The notes beneath the pieces are model-generated. The model had not been told where the DNA came from. It did not search any database and saw only the letters and a list, made by a program, of their open reading frames with translations. Of a stretch of 64,000 nt of DNA, positions 9,062 through 18,092 are shown piece by piece; within the stretch, counting starts at the first letter, position 1, and each line of letters begins with the position of its first letter. The position numbers were made by a program, and so were the translations under genes. The DNA is from PALSA-911 sp963839645. Its GTDB lineage: Bacteria; Pseudomonadota; Alphaproteobacteria; Acetobacterales; Acetobacteraceae. The stretch spans positions 248,001 to 312,000 of the forward strand of contig CAWIVZ010000001.1 of NCBI GenBank assembly GCA_963839645.1, in the 5' to 3' direction.

Positions 9062-9523
9062 CTACTTCGCCCGGTAGTCCTTATGACAGGCGCCGCAGGC
9101 CTCGGCTGTCACCTTGAACTGCGCGGCGAAACCGTCCGCGTCGCCGGCCTTGGCGAGCGTTGCCAGCTTTTCCGAGGCTTCGGTGAAATTGGCGGCGGCC
9201 TTGTCGAACCCGGCGCGATCCGACCAAATGCTCGGCAGCGCCTTGGTGGGGGCGCCGGTGTCGGAGCCCGGAGGGAACTGGAGCGGGAACACCTTCATCC
9301 ATTTCGTCAACGCGTCGGCCCGCCCCGCGAGGGGTTTCACGTCGACCTTGGCGTCGATGGCGGTTTTCAGCCCGCCGAATGTGCCGAGAAGCAGGTCTTG
9401 CCCGGCCTGACGGATAAGGATGATGTCGGTCGCACCGGCGGCCCTGGCAACGCTCGGCAGCGAAGCCGCCGTGCCGGCGGTGAGCAATGCGGCGAGTCCA
9501 ATAGCGATCACACGCGTTTTCAT
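9062..9523 (-). CDS. Cytochrome c' / c556-type class II cytochrome c
   Basis: The 153-residue precursor has a Sec signal peptide (MKTRVIAIGLAALLTAG... ARA|AG) and a C-terminal heme-attachment site CGACHK, as in class II cytochromes c'. The four-helix-bundle body lies between. The fifth heme ligand is the His of CxxCH. It is periplasmic and likely carries electrons or binds NO, as known for the family. It faces the cytochrome b gene convergently, so they are not cotranscribed but may be partners. Confidence 0.9.
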   Translation of the reverse strand: MKTRVIAIGLAALLTAGTAASLPSVARAAGATDIILIRQAGQDLLLGTFGGLKTAIDAKVDVKPLAGRADALTKWMKVFPLQFPPGSDTGAPTKALPSIWSDRAGFDKAAANFTEASEKLATLAKAGDADGFAAQFKVTAEACGACHKDYRAK

Positions 9524-9668
9524 GCCAAAATTCCCCGTTGTTTATGTGAAGCCAGCCCGGCGCTAGATTAGATGAGTCCGCGTCCGCGTCCAGGGACAAT
9601 TCCCCTACCCGCGCAACGCCGGACAGACGGCGCCGACCGGCGCCGTTGCTTTTCCTGGAGGCTCCTGC

Positions 9669-10250
9669 ATGTCCGCCATCAAATCCGTCGCCGTATTCTG
9701 CGGCTCCCGCGTCGGCTCCGACCCCGCTTTCGCCGATTCGATGCGCGCGCTCGGCCAGGGACTGGCGGTGGCCGGCATCCGGCTGGTCTATGGCGGCGGC
9801 CGGATCGGGCTGATGGGAGTGCTGGCCGACGCGGTGATGGCGGCCGGCGGGCAGGCCTCCGGCGTGATCCCCGATTTCCTGCAGCAACTGGAGGTCGCGC
9901 ACCAGGGCCTGACGGAGCTGGAGATCACCGACACCATGCACAGCCGCAAGAAGCGGATGTCGGATATCGCGGACGCCTTCGTCACGATGCCCGGGGGGCT
10001 CGGCACGCTGGACGAAACCATCGAGATCATCACCTGGCGCCAGCTGAAGCTGCACGACAAGCCGATCCTGATCTGCGACATCAACGGCTCGGCCCGGCCG
10101 CTGCTCGCCGCCATCGAGGCGTCGATCGAGATGGGCTTCGCCCGCCCGGACGCGCGAAACCTGTATGAGGCGGTGGACGGCGTGTCCGCCGTGCTGGCCC
10201 GGCTGACGGCGCTGCCGGCGACCCATGGCGAGACGTCGGCCCTGGTCTGA
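9669..10250 (+). CDS. LOG family protein (nucleoside 5'-monophosphate phosphoribohydrolase-like)
   Basis: The 193-residue Rossmann-like protein contains the LOG signature PGGLGTLDE (near residue 115) and the upstream R-K pair in MHSRKKRMS. The N-terminus VAVFCGSRVGSDPAF and the loop VYGGGRIGLMG are the usual nucleotide-binding segments. LOG enzymes hydrolyse the N-glycosidic bond of (cytokinin or standard) nucleoside monophosphates to release base and ribose-5-phosphate. The start ATG is preceded by GGAGG. tRNA-Pro lies just downstream on the same strand. Confidence 0.9.
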   Translation: MSAIKSVAVFCGSRVGSDPAFADSMRALGQGLAVAGIRLVYGGGRIGLMGVLADAVMAAGGQASGVIPDFLQQLEVAHQGLTELEITDTMHSRKKRMSDIADAFVTMPGGLGTLDETIEIITWRQLKLHDKPILICDINGSARPLLAAIEASIEMGFARPDARNLYEAVDGVSAVLARLTALPATHGETSALV

Positions 10251-10301
10251 AATGCCTCGCTTGCGGGATGGCGCGAGCGGGGCTATATGCCGCGCCTCGG
10301 T

Positions 10302-10378
10302 CGGAGTGTAGCTCAGCCTGGTAGAGCACTGTGTTCGGGACGCAGGGGCCGGAGGTTCGAATCCTCTCACTCCGACCA
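10302..10378 (+). tRNA. tRNA-Pro (anticodon CGG)
   Basis: The 77-base sequence folds as a cloverleaf. The acceptor CGGAGTG pairs with CACTCCG, the D-arm contains AGCTCAGCCTGGTAGAGC, and the T-arm is GGAGGTTCGAATCCTC. The anticodon stem CTGTG/CGCAG encloses the loop TTCGGGA with anticodon CGG, which reads CCG. The CCA end is encoded. A half copy of palindromic family B begins within a few bases of the CCA. Confidence 0.95.
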
Positions 10379-10380
10379 GC

Positions 10381-10497
10381 CCGCGCTGGGGCTCCGCCCC
10401 AGACCCCGGCGGGCTCCGCCCTGCACCCGTGAGGGGACGCGTCCCCTCAACCCCATGGACTGGTTTGTTGGGGATAGGGGCAAAGCCCCATGCTAAC
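10381..10497 (+). repeat. Family B palindromic element, half copy B1
   Basis: Contains the hairpins TGGGGCTCCGCCCCA, GGCGGGCTCCGCCCTG and TGAGGGGACGCGTCCCCTCA, followed by ACTGGTTTGTTGGG. These match, in reverse complement, the right arm of the full copies at 53.3 and 58.9 kb. The other arm is missing and is replaced by a short stub ending in the 3' end of the next gene. It lies immediately after tRNA-Pro, where it would also act as a 3' hairpin for the tRNA transcript. Confidence 0.75.
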
Positions 10498-11547
10498 CCT
10501 GCGGGCGAAAACCCATGATGCGCTCAAACCGGTCGCAGTAGGCGGGCCAGACTTCCGGGTTGAGGATGCGTTCCGGCTTCTTGCCGTCCAGGATGTCCAG
10601 CATCTGCTCGGCGGCGATGCGGGCGATGTTGTCGCGCGATTCGTGGGTGACGCCGGCGGTGTGCGGGCTGACGATCACGTTGTCGAACTGCAGCAGGGGG
10701 TGGTCCTTCGGCGGCGGCTCCTTTTCCCATACGTCGAGGCCGGCGCCGGCCAGTTTGCCTGCCTTCAGGGCGTCCGCCAGGGCCATTTCGTCGTGGATGA
10801 AGCCGCGCGCGGTGGTGATGAAATAGGCGGTCGGCTTCATCAGCGCGTATTCCCTCGCACCGATCATCTTGCGGGTGGAGGCGATCAGCGGGCAGTTGAT
10901 CGAGACGTAGTCGGCTTCGCGCAGCAGATCGTCCAGTTCGACCTTCTCCGCCCCCTTGCGCGCGGATCTGCTCGGCGGTTGAGTAGCGGATCGAACGCCA
11001 GCACGCGCATGCGGAACAGGCCGCGGCAGAGCTCCGCCACGCGGCCGCCGACATGGCCGAGGCCGACGATGCCGATCGTGCGGCCGTCAGGTCGTGGCCC
11101 TTGTAGTCGTTGCGCGGAATGTCGGACTGGCGGCGCATGAAGTGGTTGGTCTCGACGATGCGCTTGGACAGGGTCAGCATCATCGCCATCACGTGCTCGG
11201 CCACCGCTTCCTTGTTGCCGCCGGCCTGGTTGACCGCGAGGACGCCGGCCGCGGTGCAGTCCGCGAGGTCCAGCGTGTCGTAGCCGGAACCGTTGGTGGA
11301 CATCACGACGAGGTTGGGGGTTTTCTTCAGCAGCTCGGCGGTGCCGAAGTATTTCGGCACGATCTCGTCGCGCGAGGCACCGATCTGGTAGGCGTGCGCC
11401 TGGGCGAGCACGGGCTCGGCTTGCTCGTCCGGGGTTTCGTTTTCCAGCCGGGTGAGCTGAACGTCCGGCCGCCGGTTCGAGGATGTCGGCGAATACCGGC
11501 GAGGCGAGGTATTTGACGTAGAAGACGCGTTTATTGTTGGCGGCCAT
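10493..11547 (-). pseudogene. NAD-dependent D-2-hydroxyacid dehydrogenase; three frameshifts
   Basis: Pieces in three frames build one protein of about 350 residues. They are MAANNKRVFYVKYLASP, the substrate domain (NLVVMSTNGSGYDTLDL), the NAD-binding motif TIGIVGLGHVGGRVA, and the catalytic segments TARGFIHDEMALADAL (Arg) and VSPHTAGVTHESRDN (His). Breaks lie near 11475 (one surplus C), 11090 and 10965. Homologues reduce 2-oxo acids with NADH; D-3-phosphoglycerate dehydrogenase is one possibility, but there is no ACT domain. It is a monocistronic gene ending in the family B half repeat. Confidence 0.75.
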
Positions 11548-11628
11548 TCCTGGAAAATCCCCTTGGGTGGGCACGATTGCGGGCCGGCATGGTATACGCG
11601 TGGCGCTTCGCGTCCACCCGGAGGGATC

Positions 11629-11820
11629 ATGCCGCGTAAACTGATTGCCAGCCTGCTGGGGCTGGTCGGCTTCATCGCCTATGTCGTGGCGGTGGTGACG
11701 CTGGCCGACCGCGTGACGGAGGCGAACGTGATCGTGCAGACGGTATTCTTCCTCGTTGCCGGCGTGCTGTGGACGATCCCGGCAAGGTGGTTGATGCTGT
11801 GGTCCGTGGGACAACGATAA
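11629..11820 (+). CDS. DUF2842-like small membrane protein, 63 aa
   Basis: Reads MPRKLIASLLGLVGFIAYVV, a first membrane span. A short polar loop (LADRVTEANV) and a second span (IVQTVFFLVAGVLWTIPARW) follow. The two-helix layout and the PARWLMLW ending resemble DUF2842, a conserved alphaproteobacterial family of unknown function. A GGAGGG site lies just upstream of the ATG. It is followed closely by an aminotransferase gene on the same strand. Confidence 0.7.
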   Translation: MPRKLIASLLGLVGFIAYVVAVVTLADRVTEANVIVQTVFFLVAGVLWTIPARWLMLWSVGQR

Positions 11821-11836
11821 GCCGAAGGGGGCTGCG

Positions 11837-13147
11837 ATGAGCGAGACCGCCTTGCGCAACGCCGACCTGGACACCGCGGTGGCCGAGGCCCGGGAAGCCT
11901 ATGTGGCGCGCAATCCGGCATCGCTGGCCCGGTTCGTGGAGGCGACCGCCGTGATGCCCGGCGGCAACACGCGCACCGTGCTGCATTACGATCCGTTCCC
12001 GATCGGCATCGCGCGGGCCGCGGGCTGCCGGATCTGGGACGCGGACGGGGCGGAATACGTCGATTTCCTCGGCGAATACACCGCCGGGCTGTACGGCCAT
12101 TCCGATCCGGTGATCCGCGCCGCGATCGACCGGGCGCTGGATGGCGGCATCAGTTTCGGCGGCGCCAACCTGACCGAGGCGAAATTCGCCCGCGCCGTGT
12201 GCGAGCGGTTTCCCTCCATCGAGCGGATCCGCTTCACCAATTCCGGCACCGAGGCCAACCTGATGGCCATCGCCACCGCCTGCGCGTTCACCCGGCGGAA
12301 GAAGGTGATGGCGTTCCGGGGCGGCTATCACGGCGGGGTGTTCACCTTCGCGGGCGCGGGAAGCCCGATCAACGCGCCGTACGACTTCGTGCTGGGCAGC
12401 TACAACGACACCGCCGCCACGGTGGCGCTGATCGAGGCGAACGGGCCGGAACTCGCCGCGATCATCCTGGAGCCGATGCTGGGCAGCGGCGGCTGCATCG
12501 CCGCCGAGCCGGAGTTCCTGCACGCGCTGCGCGCCGCCGCGACGAAAGTGGGGGCGCTGCTGATCCTGGACGAGGTGATGACCTCCCGCCTGGCCGCCGG
12601 CGGCCTGCAGGCGATGCGCGGCGTGACGCCCGATCTGACCACGCTGGGCAAATATATCGGCGGGGGCATGTCGTTCGGCGCCTTCGGCGGGCGGGCGGAC
12701 ATCATCGATCTGTTCGACCCCCGCCGCCCCGATGCGATCCCGCATGCCGGCACGTTCAACAACAACGTGCTGACCATGTCGGCCGGGCTGGCGGGACTGA
12801 CGCAGGTGTTCACACCCGCGGCACAGGCCGCGCTGAACGCGCGCGGCGATGCGTTGCGCAACCGCCTGAACGCGATCTGCCGCGCGCATGACGTAAAAAT
12901 GCAGTTCACCGGGATCGGCTCGATGCTGTCCGTGCACATGCTGCGCGGCCCGGTCCGCACGCCGGACGACGCCGCGAAGGGCGATCCGAAGCTGAAGGAG
13001 CTGTTCTTCTTCGACATGCTGGCCGCCGGCATCTGGCTGGCGCGGCGCGGCATGATGGCGCTGAGCCTGCCGATCGGCGATGCCGAATGCGACAAGCTGG
13101 CCGCCGCGGTGGAGGATTTTTGCCAGAGCCGCCAATCCCTGCTGTGA
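11837..13147 (+). CDS. Class III aminotransferase, glutamate-1-semialdehyde 2,1-aminomutase-like
   Basis: A PLP-dependent fold type I enzyme of 436 residues. Visible motifs are MPGGNTRTVLHYDPFP near residue 45, FTNSGTEANLMAI (phosphate binding), LILDEVMTSR (the Asp contacting the PLP ring nitrogen), and the Schiff-base Lys in TTLGKYIGGGMSFGAFGG. It resembles the HemL-like group of class III enzymes found outside heme synthesis, so the substrate is not assigned; a true HemL is not proven. The start ATG sits after GGGGGCTGCG. It precedes the ugp-type transporter, but 129 bases separate them. Confidence 0.8.
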   Translation: MSETALRNADLDTAVAEAREAYVARNPASLARFVEATAVMPGGNTRTVLHYDPFPIGIARAAGCRIWDADGAEYVDFLGEYTAGLYGHSDPVIRAAIDRALDGGISFGGANLTEAKFARAVCERFPSIERIRFTNSGTEANLMAIATACAFTRRKKVMAFRGGYHGGVFTFAGAGSPINAPYDFVLGSYNDTAATVALIEANGPELAAIILEPMLGSGGCIAAEPEFLHALRAAATKVGALLILDEVMTSRLAAGGLQAMRGVTPDLTTLGKYIGGGMSFGAFGGRADIIDLFDPRRPDAIPHAGTFNNNVLTMSAGLAGLTQVFTPAAQAALNARGDALRNRLNAICRAHDVKMQFTGIGSMLSVHMLRGPVRTPDDAAKGDPKLKELFFFDMLAAGIWLARRGMMALSLPIGDAECDKLAAAVEDFCQSRQSLL

Positions 13148-13276
13148 TCAGTCCTGACCCGCTTCATCGAAGCGTCATGATTCTGCCACGTCGCAGGTAA
13201 CACATCTGGGTAACACATGCCGCGCAACAATGCCGGCAGGGCATCCGTGCCCGGATCAGATGAGGACACCCGACCG

Positions 13277-14638
13277 ATGAAGCGCCGCACCCTGCTCGCC
13301 GCCTCCGCCGCCCTTGCCGCCGCGCCGCTCGGACTGACCCGGGCCGTTCAGGCCCAGGCGACCAACGGACGCGCCAAGATCGTGCTCTGGCACGCGATGA
13401 CCGGCCCGCTGGCGGAAACGCTGAACCTGCTGGTGAACGGCTTCAACATCAGCCAGAAGACCACGGAAGTGACCGCGGTGTTCAAGGGCTCCTATCCGGA
13501 GACGCTGACCGCCTCCATCGCCGCCTTCCGCGCCGGCCAGGCGCCGCATATCGCGCAGATCTTCGAGGTCGGCACCGCCTCGATGATGGCCGCCGGCAAG
13601 GCCGTGAAGCAGACCTGGGAGCTGATCAAGGAAACCGGGGTGGACATCAACCCCGCGAACTACGTGCCGGCCATCCGCGGCTATTACAGCCTGGCGGACG
13701 GCAGGCTGGCCGCGATGCCGTTCAACTCCTCCACCGCGATGATGTGGTACAACAAGGACCAGTTCGAGAAGGCCGGCCTGGACCCGGAGAAGCCGCCGGT
13801 GACCTGGCAGCAGGTGCTGGAAGCCAGCCGCACCCTGAAGGCGAAGAACGCCGGCGGGTCGGCGACCTGGGCTCCGGTGACGACGTCCTGGCCGAGCTGG
13901 ATCCAGCTGGAGCAGTTCAGCGCCATCCACAACCTGCCCTACGCCACCCGGGAGAACGGCTTCCAGGGCCTGGATGCCGACCTGAAGATCAACGGCGCCG
14001 GCCAGGTGAAGCAGATCCAACGGCTGCTCGACATGGCCAAGGAAGGCCTGTTCAAATACGGCGGCCGCGACGGCGCGGCGGACCCGATCTTCCCGGCCGG
14101 CGACGCGGCGATCGCCTTCAACTCCTCCGGCGCGCGCGGCCAGATCAGCCGCACCGCCAAGTTCAAATGGGCCGCCGCGTTCCTGCCCTACGATCCCGAG
14201 ATCATCGCCAAGCCGATCAACTCCATCATCGGCGGCGCCAGCCTGTGGTGCATGACCGCGCCCGGGCGCACCGCGGAGGAATACAAGGGGGTCGCGGAGT
14301 TCCTGAAGTTCATCGGCCAGCCGGACAACGATGCCCGCTGGCACCAGCAAACCGGCTACGTGCCGGTGACCATGGCCGGCTACGAACTCAGCCGGCAACA
14401 AGGCTTCTACAAGGCCAACCCCGGCGCCGACCTGCCGTTCGAGCAACTCAACCGGGGACAGGTGACCGCCAACTCCAAGGGCATCCGCCTCGGCCGGATG
14501 CCGGAATTGCGCAGCATCATCGAGGAGGAACTGGAAAAGGCGCTGCAAGGCCAGCAAAACGCCAAACAAGCCCTCGACTCCGCCATCCTGCGCGGCAACA
14601 AAATCCTCCGCGAATTCCAGAAGACTGCGAAGGCGTGA
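13277..14638 (+). CDS. ugpB: ABC transporter substrate-binding protein, UgpB-type
   Basis: The 453-residue extracytoplasmic solute-binding protein (family 1) has a leader MKRRTLLAASAALAAAPLGL with a twin-arginine-like R-R and cleavage after VQAQA. The mature part has the family segments IVLWHAMTGPLAETLN, GSYPETLTASIAAFRAGQAPH and MPFNSSTAMMWYNKDQF. UgpB binds sn-glycerol-3-phosphate or glycerophosphodiesters in the periplasm and delivers them to UgpAE. The permease and ATPase genes follow in order. A family A palindrome separates it from ugpA, which could stabilise the ugpB message and lower downstream expression. Confidence 0.88.
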   Translation: MKRRTLLAASAALAAAPLGLTRAVQAQATNGRAKIVLWHAMTGPLAETLNLLVNGFNISQKTTEVTAVFKGSYPETLTASIAAFRAGQAPHIAQIFEVGTASMMAAGKAVKQTWELIKETGVDINPANYVPAIRGYYSLADGRLAAMPFNSSTAMMWYNKDQFEKAGLDPEKPPVTWQQVLEASRTLKAKNAGGSATWAPVTTSWPSWIQLEQFSAIHNLPYATRENGFQGLDADLKINGAGQVKQIQRLLDMAKEGLFKYGGRDGAADPIFPAGDAAIAFNSSGARGQISRTAKFKWAAAFLPYDPEIIAKPINSIIGGASLWCMTAPGRTAEEYKGVAEFLKFIGQPDNDARWHQQTGYVPVTMAGYELSRQQGFYKANPGADLPFEQLNRGQVTANSKGIRLGRMPELRSIIEEELEKALQGQQNAKQALDSAILRGNKILREFQKTAKA

Positions 14639-14644
14639 GGATAG

Positions 14645-14851
14645 GAAGCAAGGCCAGGGGGCTCTGCCCCCTAGGACCCCCGCCAAAGGCTCGCCTTTGG
14701 AATCCATCCATTTGTTTGGGAGGGCAAGGGGGGCCGACCGGACCTTGCAAGGTCCGAGTAGGCCCTCCTTGCCCTCCCAAACCAGTAGCGGGTTCTAAGG
14801 GCTTGCCCTTAGCGGGGTCCAGGGGCAGAGCCCCTGGCCTTGCCTTCCTTA
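14645..14851 (+). repeat. Family A palindromic intergenic element, copy A2 (between ugpB and ugpA)
   Basis: In + orientation the order is hairpin AGGGGGCTCTGCCCCCT, hairpin CCAAAGGCTCGCCTTTGG, the long central stem (GTTTGGGAGGGCAAGG with CCTTGCCCTCCCAAAC) around a core palindrome GGACCTTGCAAGGTCC, hairpin CTAAGGGCTTGCCCTTAG, and hairpin CCAGGGGC/GCCCCTGG. It fills the whole gap between the binding-protein gene and the first permease gene. Position and structure recall the REP element between malE and malF in E. coli, where differential expression is known. The function here is inference. Confidence 0.85.
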
Positions 14852-14871
14852 CCTAACGCCCCCGCAGTCCT

Positions 14872-15753
14872 ATGGAACGGCGGACGATCTTTGAGCAGCG
14901 GTGGTTGCCGGCGGCGTTGATTGCACCGCAGTTGGCGTTGACGGTGTTTTTCTTTCTTTGGCCGGCTGGGCAGGCGGTTTTGTCCAGTGTGCAGAGCGAG
15001 GATCCGTTCGGGCTGTCGACGCAGTTTGTCGGGCTGGATAATTTCACCTCGTTGTTTCAGGACGAGTTGTATCTCGATACGATCCGCCGGACGGTGGTGT
15101 TTTGTGTTTGTACGGCTGGCATCAGCATGGGGCTGGCGTTGTTGCTCGCGGTGTTCGCGGATCGGGAGGTTCGCGGGCGGGGCGTTTATCGGATTTTGCT
15201 GATCTGGCCGTATGCGGTGGCGCCGGCGATTGCGGCGGTGCTGTGGATTTTGCTGATGCATCCGCAGATCGGGCTGGTGGGCGGCTGGCTGAACCGGCAT
15301 GGGCTGGGGTGGGACTACAAGCTGAACGGCACCCAGGCGATGGCGATGGTGATTCTGGCCAGCGCGTGGAAGCAGGTCAGCTACAACTTCATTTTCTTCC
15401 TGGCGGGGCTGCAGTCCATTCCCCGCGCGGTGATCGAGGCGGCGCGGATGGACGGGGCGCGCGGCTGGCGGCGGTTTCGCACCATCACGTTGCCATTGCT
15501 GGCGCCGACGACTTTCTTCCTGCTGGTGGTCAATCTGGTCTATGCGGCGTTCGATACGTTCGGAACCATTCAGGCGCTGACGCAGGGCGGGCCGGGCAAG
15601 GCCACCGAGACGCTGGTGGTGAAGGTGTATCGCGACGGGGTGATCAATCTGGACCTTGGCTCCTCGGCGGCGCAGTCGGTGGTGCTGATGGGCGGGGTGA
15701 TCGCGCTGACGGCGTTGCAGTTCCGGTTTCTGGGCAAGCGGGGCGGAGAATGA
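14872..15753 (+). CDS. ugpA: ABC transporter permease, UgpA-type
   Basis: A 293-residue inner-membrane permease with six predicted spans, beginning LPAALIAPQLALTVFFFLWP. The EAA loop that docks to the ATPase is EAARMDGARGWRRFRTITLPLL (around residue 190). It forms the channel with UgpE. Codon choice differs slightly from its neighbours (more T in third position, e.g. 'ttgttt'), yet the sequence is family-typical. The stop overlaps the ugpE start (ATGA). Confidence 0.9.
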   Translation: MERRTIFEQRWLPAALIAPQLALTVFFFLWPAGQAVLSSVQSEDPFGLSTQFVGLDNFTSLFQDELYLDTIRRTVVFCVCTAGISMGLALLLAVFADREVRGRGVYRILLIWPYAVAPAIAAVLWILLMHPQIGLVGGWLNRHGLGWDYKLNGTQAMAMVILASAWKQVSYNFIFFLAGLQSIPRAVIEAARMDGARGWRRFRTITLPLLAPTTFFLLVVNLVYAAFDTFGTIQALTQGGPGKATETLVVKVYRDGVINLDLGSSAAQSVVLMGGVIALTALQFRFLGKRGGE

Positions 15754-16582
15754 ACAGGCCCACCGACTGGCTGGCGCATGCCGTGCTTGGGCTGGGGGTG
15801 CTGTTGTTCGCGCTGCCGGTCTGGCTGGTGCTGGCGGGATCGACGCAGGATGCGGACGCGATCAGCCGGGGCGAGTTGTCGCTGATCCCCAGCCTGTCGG
15901 GCCTGCACACCTATGCCGATGTGCTGCTGCGGCCGGGGCGGGAGGGCGCGCCGCCGGTCTGGCACATGCTGCTGGTATCGCTGGGCATGGCGCTGTCGAT
16001 CGCGTTCGGGAAGATCGTTATCTCGGTGCTGTCGGCCTATGCGGTGGCGTTCTTCCGGTTTCCGTTCCGGATGGCGGCGTTCTGGACAATCTTCATCACG
16101 CTGATGCTGCCGGTGGAGGTGCGGATCATTCCGACCTATGCGGTGATGGCGAATTTCGGCCTGATCAACACGTTCACCGGATTGACCATGCCGCTGATCG
16201 CGTCGGCCACCGCGACGCTGCTGTTCCGGCAGGTGTTCCTGGCGGTGCCGGATGAGCTGGTGGAGGCGGCGCGGATGGACGGGGCCGGGCCGCTGCGGTT
16301 TTTGCGCGACATCCTGCTGCCGGTTTCCTCGGCCAACATCGCGGCGTTGTTCGTGATCCTGTTCGTTTACGGCTGGAACCAGTTTCTCTGGCCGCTGCTG
16401 GTGGCGACCGATTCCAGCCTGGACACGATCGTGATCGGCATCGTGAAGAACATCGGCACCGAGACGCAGACCGAGTGGAACCAGGTGATGGCCATGGCGG
16501 TGCTGGCGCTGCTGCCGCCGGTGGCGGTGGTGGTGCTGATGCAGCGCTGGTTTGTCGCCGGGCTCACCGAGGGAGAGAAGTA

Positions 16583-16583
<1 letters not shown>
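15750..16583 (+). CDS. ugpE: ABC transporter permease, UgpE-type
   Basis: The 277-residue second permease has six spans and the EAA loop VEAARMDGAGPLRFLRDILLP. MLPVEVRIIPTYAVMANFGL and VYGWNQFLWPLLVATD are characteristic of UgpE/MalG-like subunits. The start ATG overlaps the ugpA stop by four bases, and its own stop TAG overlaps the GTG start of the ATPase gene by one base, showing tight coupling. Confidence 0.9.
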
Positions 16584-17692
<1,109 letters not shown>

Positions 17693-17792
17693 AACAGCCC
17701 TTTACCGGCTTGAAGCATACAAGTTGCGCCGATAGGGTTTCGGCGTCGCCCGGCAATCGATCTGGCCCGCGACTTTGCCGAAGGATGGCCCA

Positions 17793-18092
17793 ATGACCGT
17801 GCGTGCGCCCCAGGCCTTGCCCAGCGTCAGTCCCGCGGAGATGGATTTTCTGATCTCCTGCACCGGCATGACCCTCAATTCGGGTCAGCGCGCCGATCTG
17901 GTGCTGGCCTGGCGGCAGGTTTCCGCGCTGGCGGCGACGATCCCGCGCAAGGCGGTTCCGGCCGACGATTTCGCCTTTGCCTTCCGACTGCCGCCGCCCG
18001 GGTCGCAGCCCGCATCGCGGCCGGCAGGGAAGGCAAAGCCCCAGGCGGCGCCCAAGGCGGAGCGGTCCAAGCCCGGCAAGTCGAAACGATGA
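17793..18092 (+). CDS. AtzG-like (DUF4089) amidase partner protein
   Basis: The 99-residue protein has the helical core MTLNSGQRADLVLAWRQVSALAATI and the C-terminal DDFAFAFRLPPPG, as in AtzG-like proteins, followed by a basic Pro/Ala/Lys tail. AtzG packs on the amidase AtzE in 1-carboxybiuret hydrolase, much as GatC does on GatA. An AAGGA site lies seven bases before the ATG. The stop overlaps the amidase start (ATGA), supporting a complex. Confidence 0.72.
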   Translation: MTVRAPQALPSVSPAEMDFLISCTGMTLNSGQRADLVLAWRQVSALAATIPRKAVPADDFAFAFRLPPPGSQPASRPAGKAKPQAAPKAERSKPGKSKR

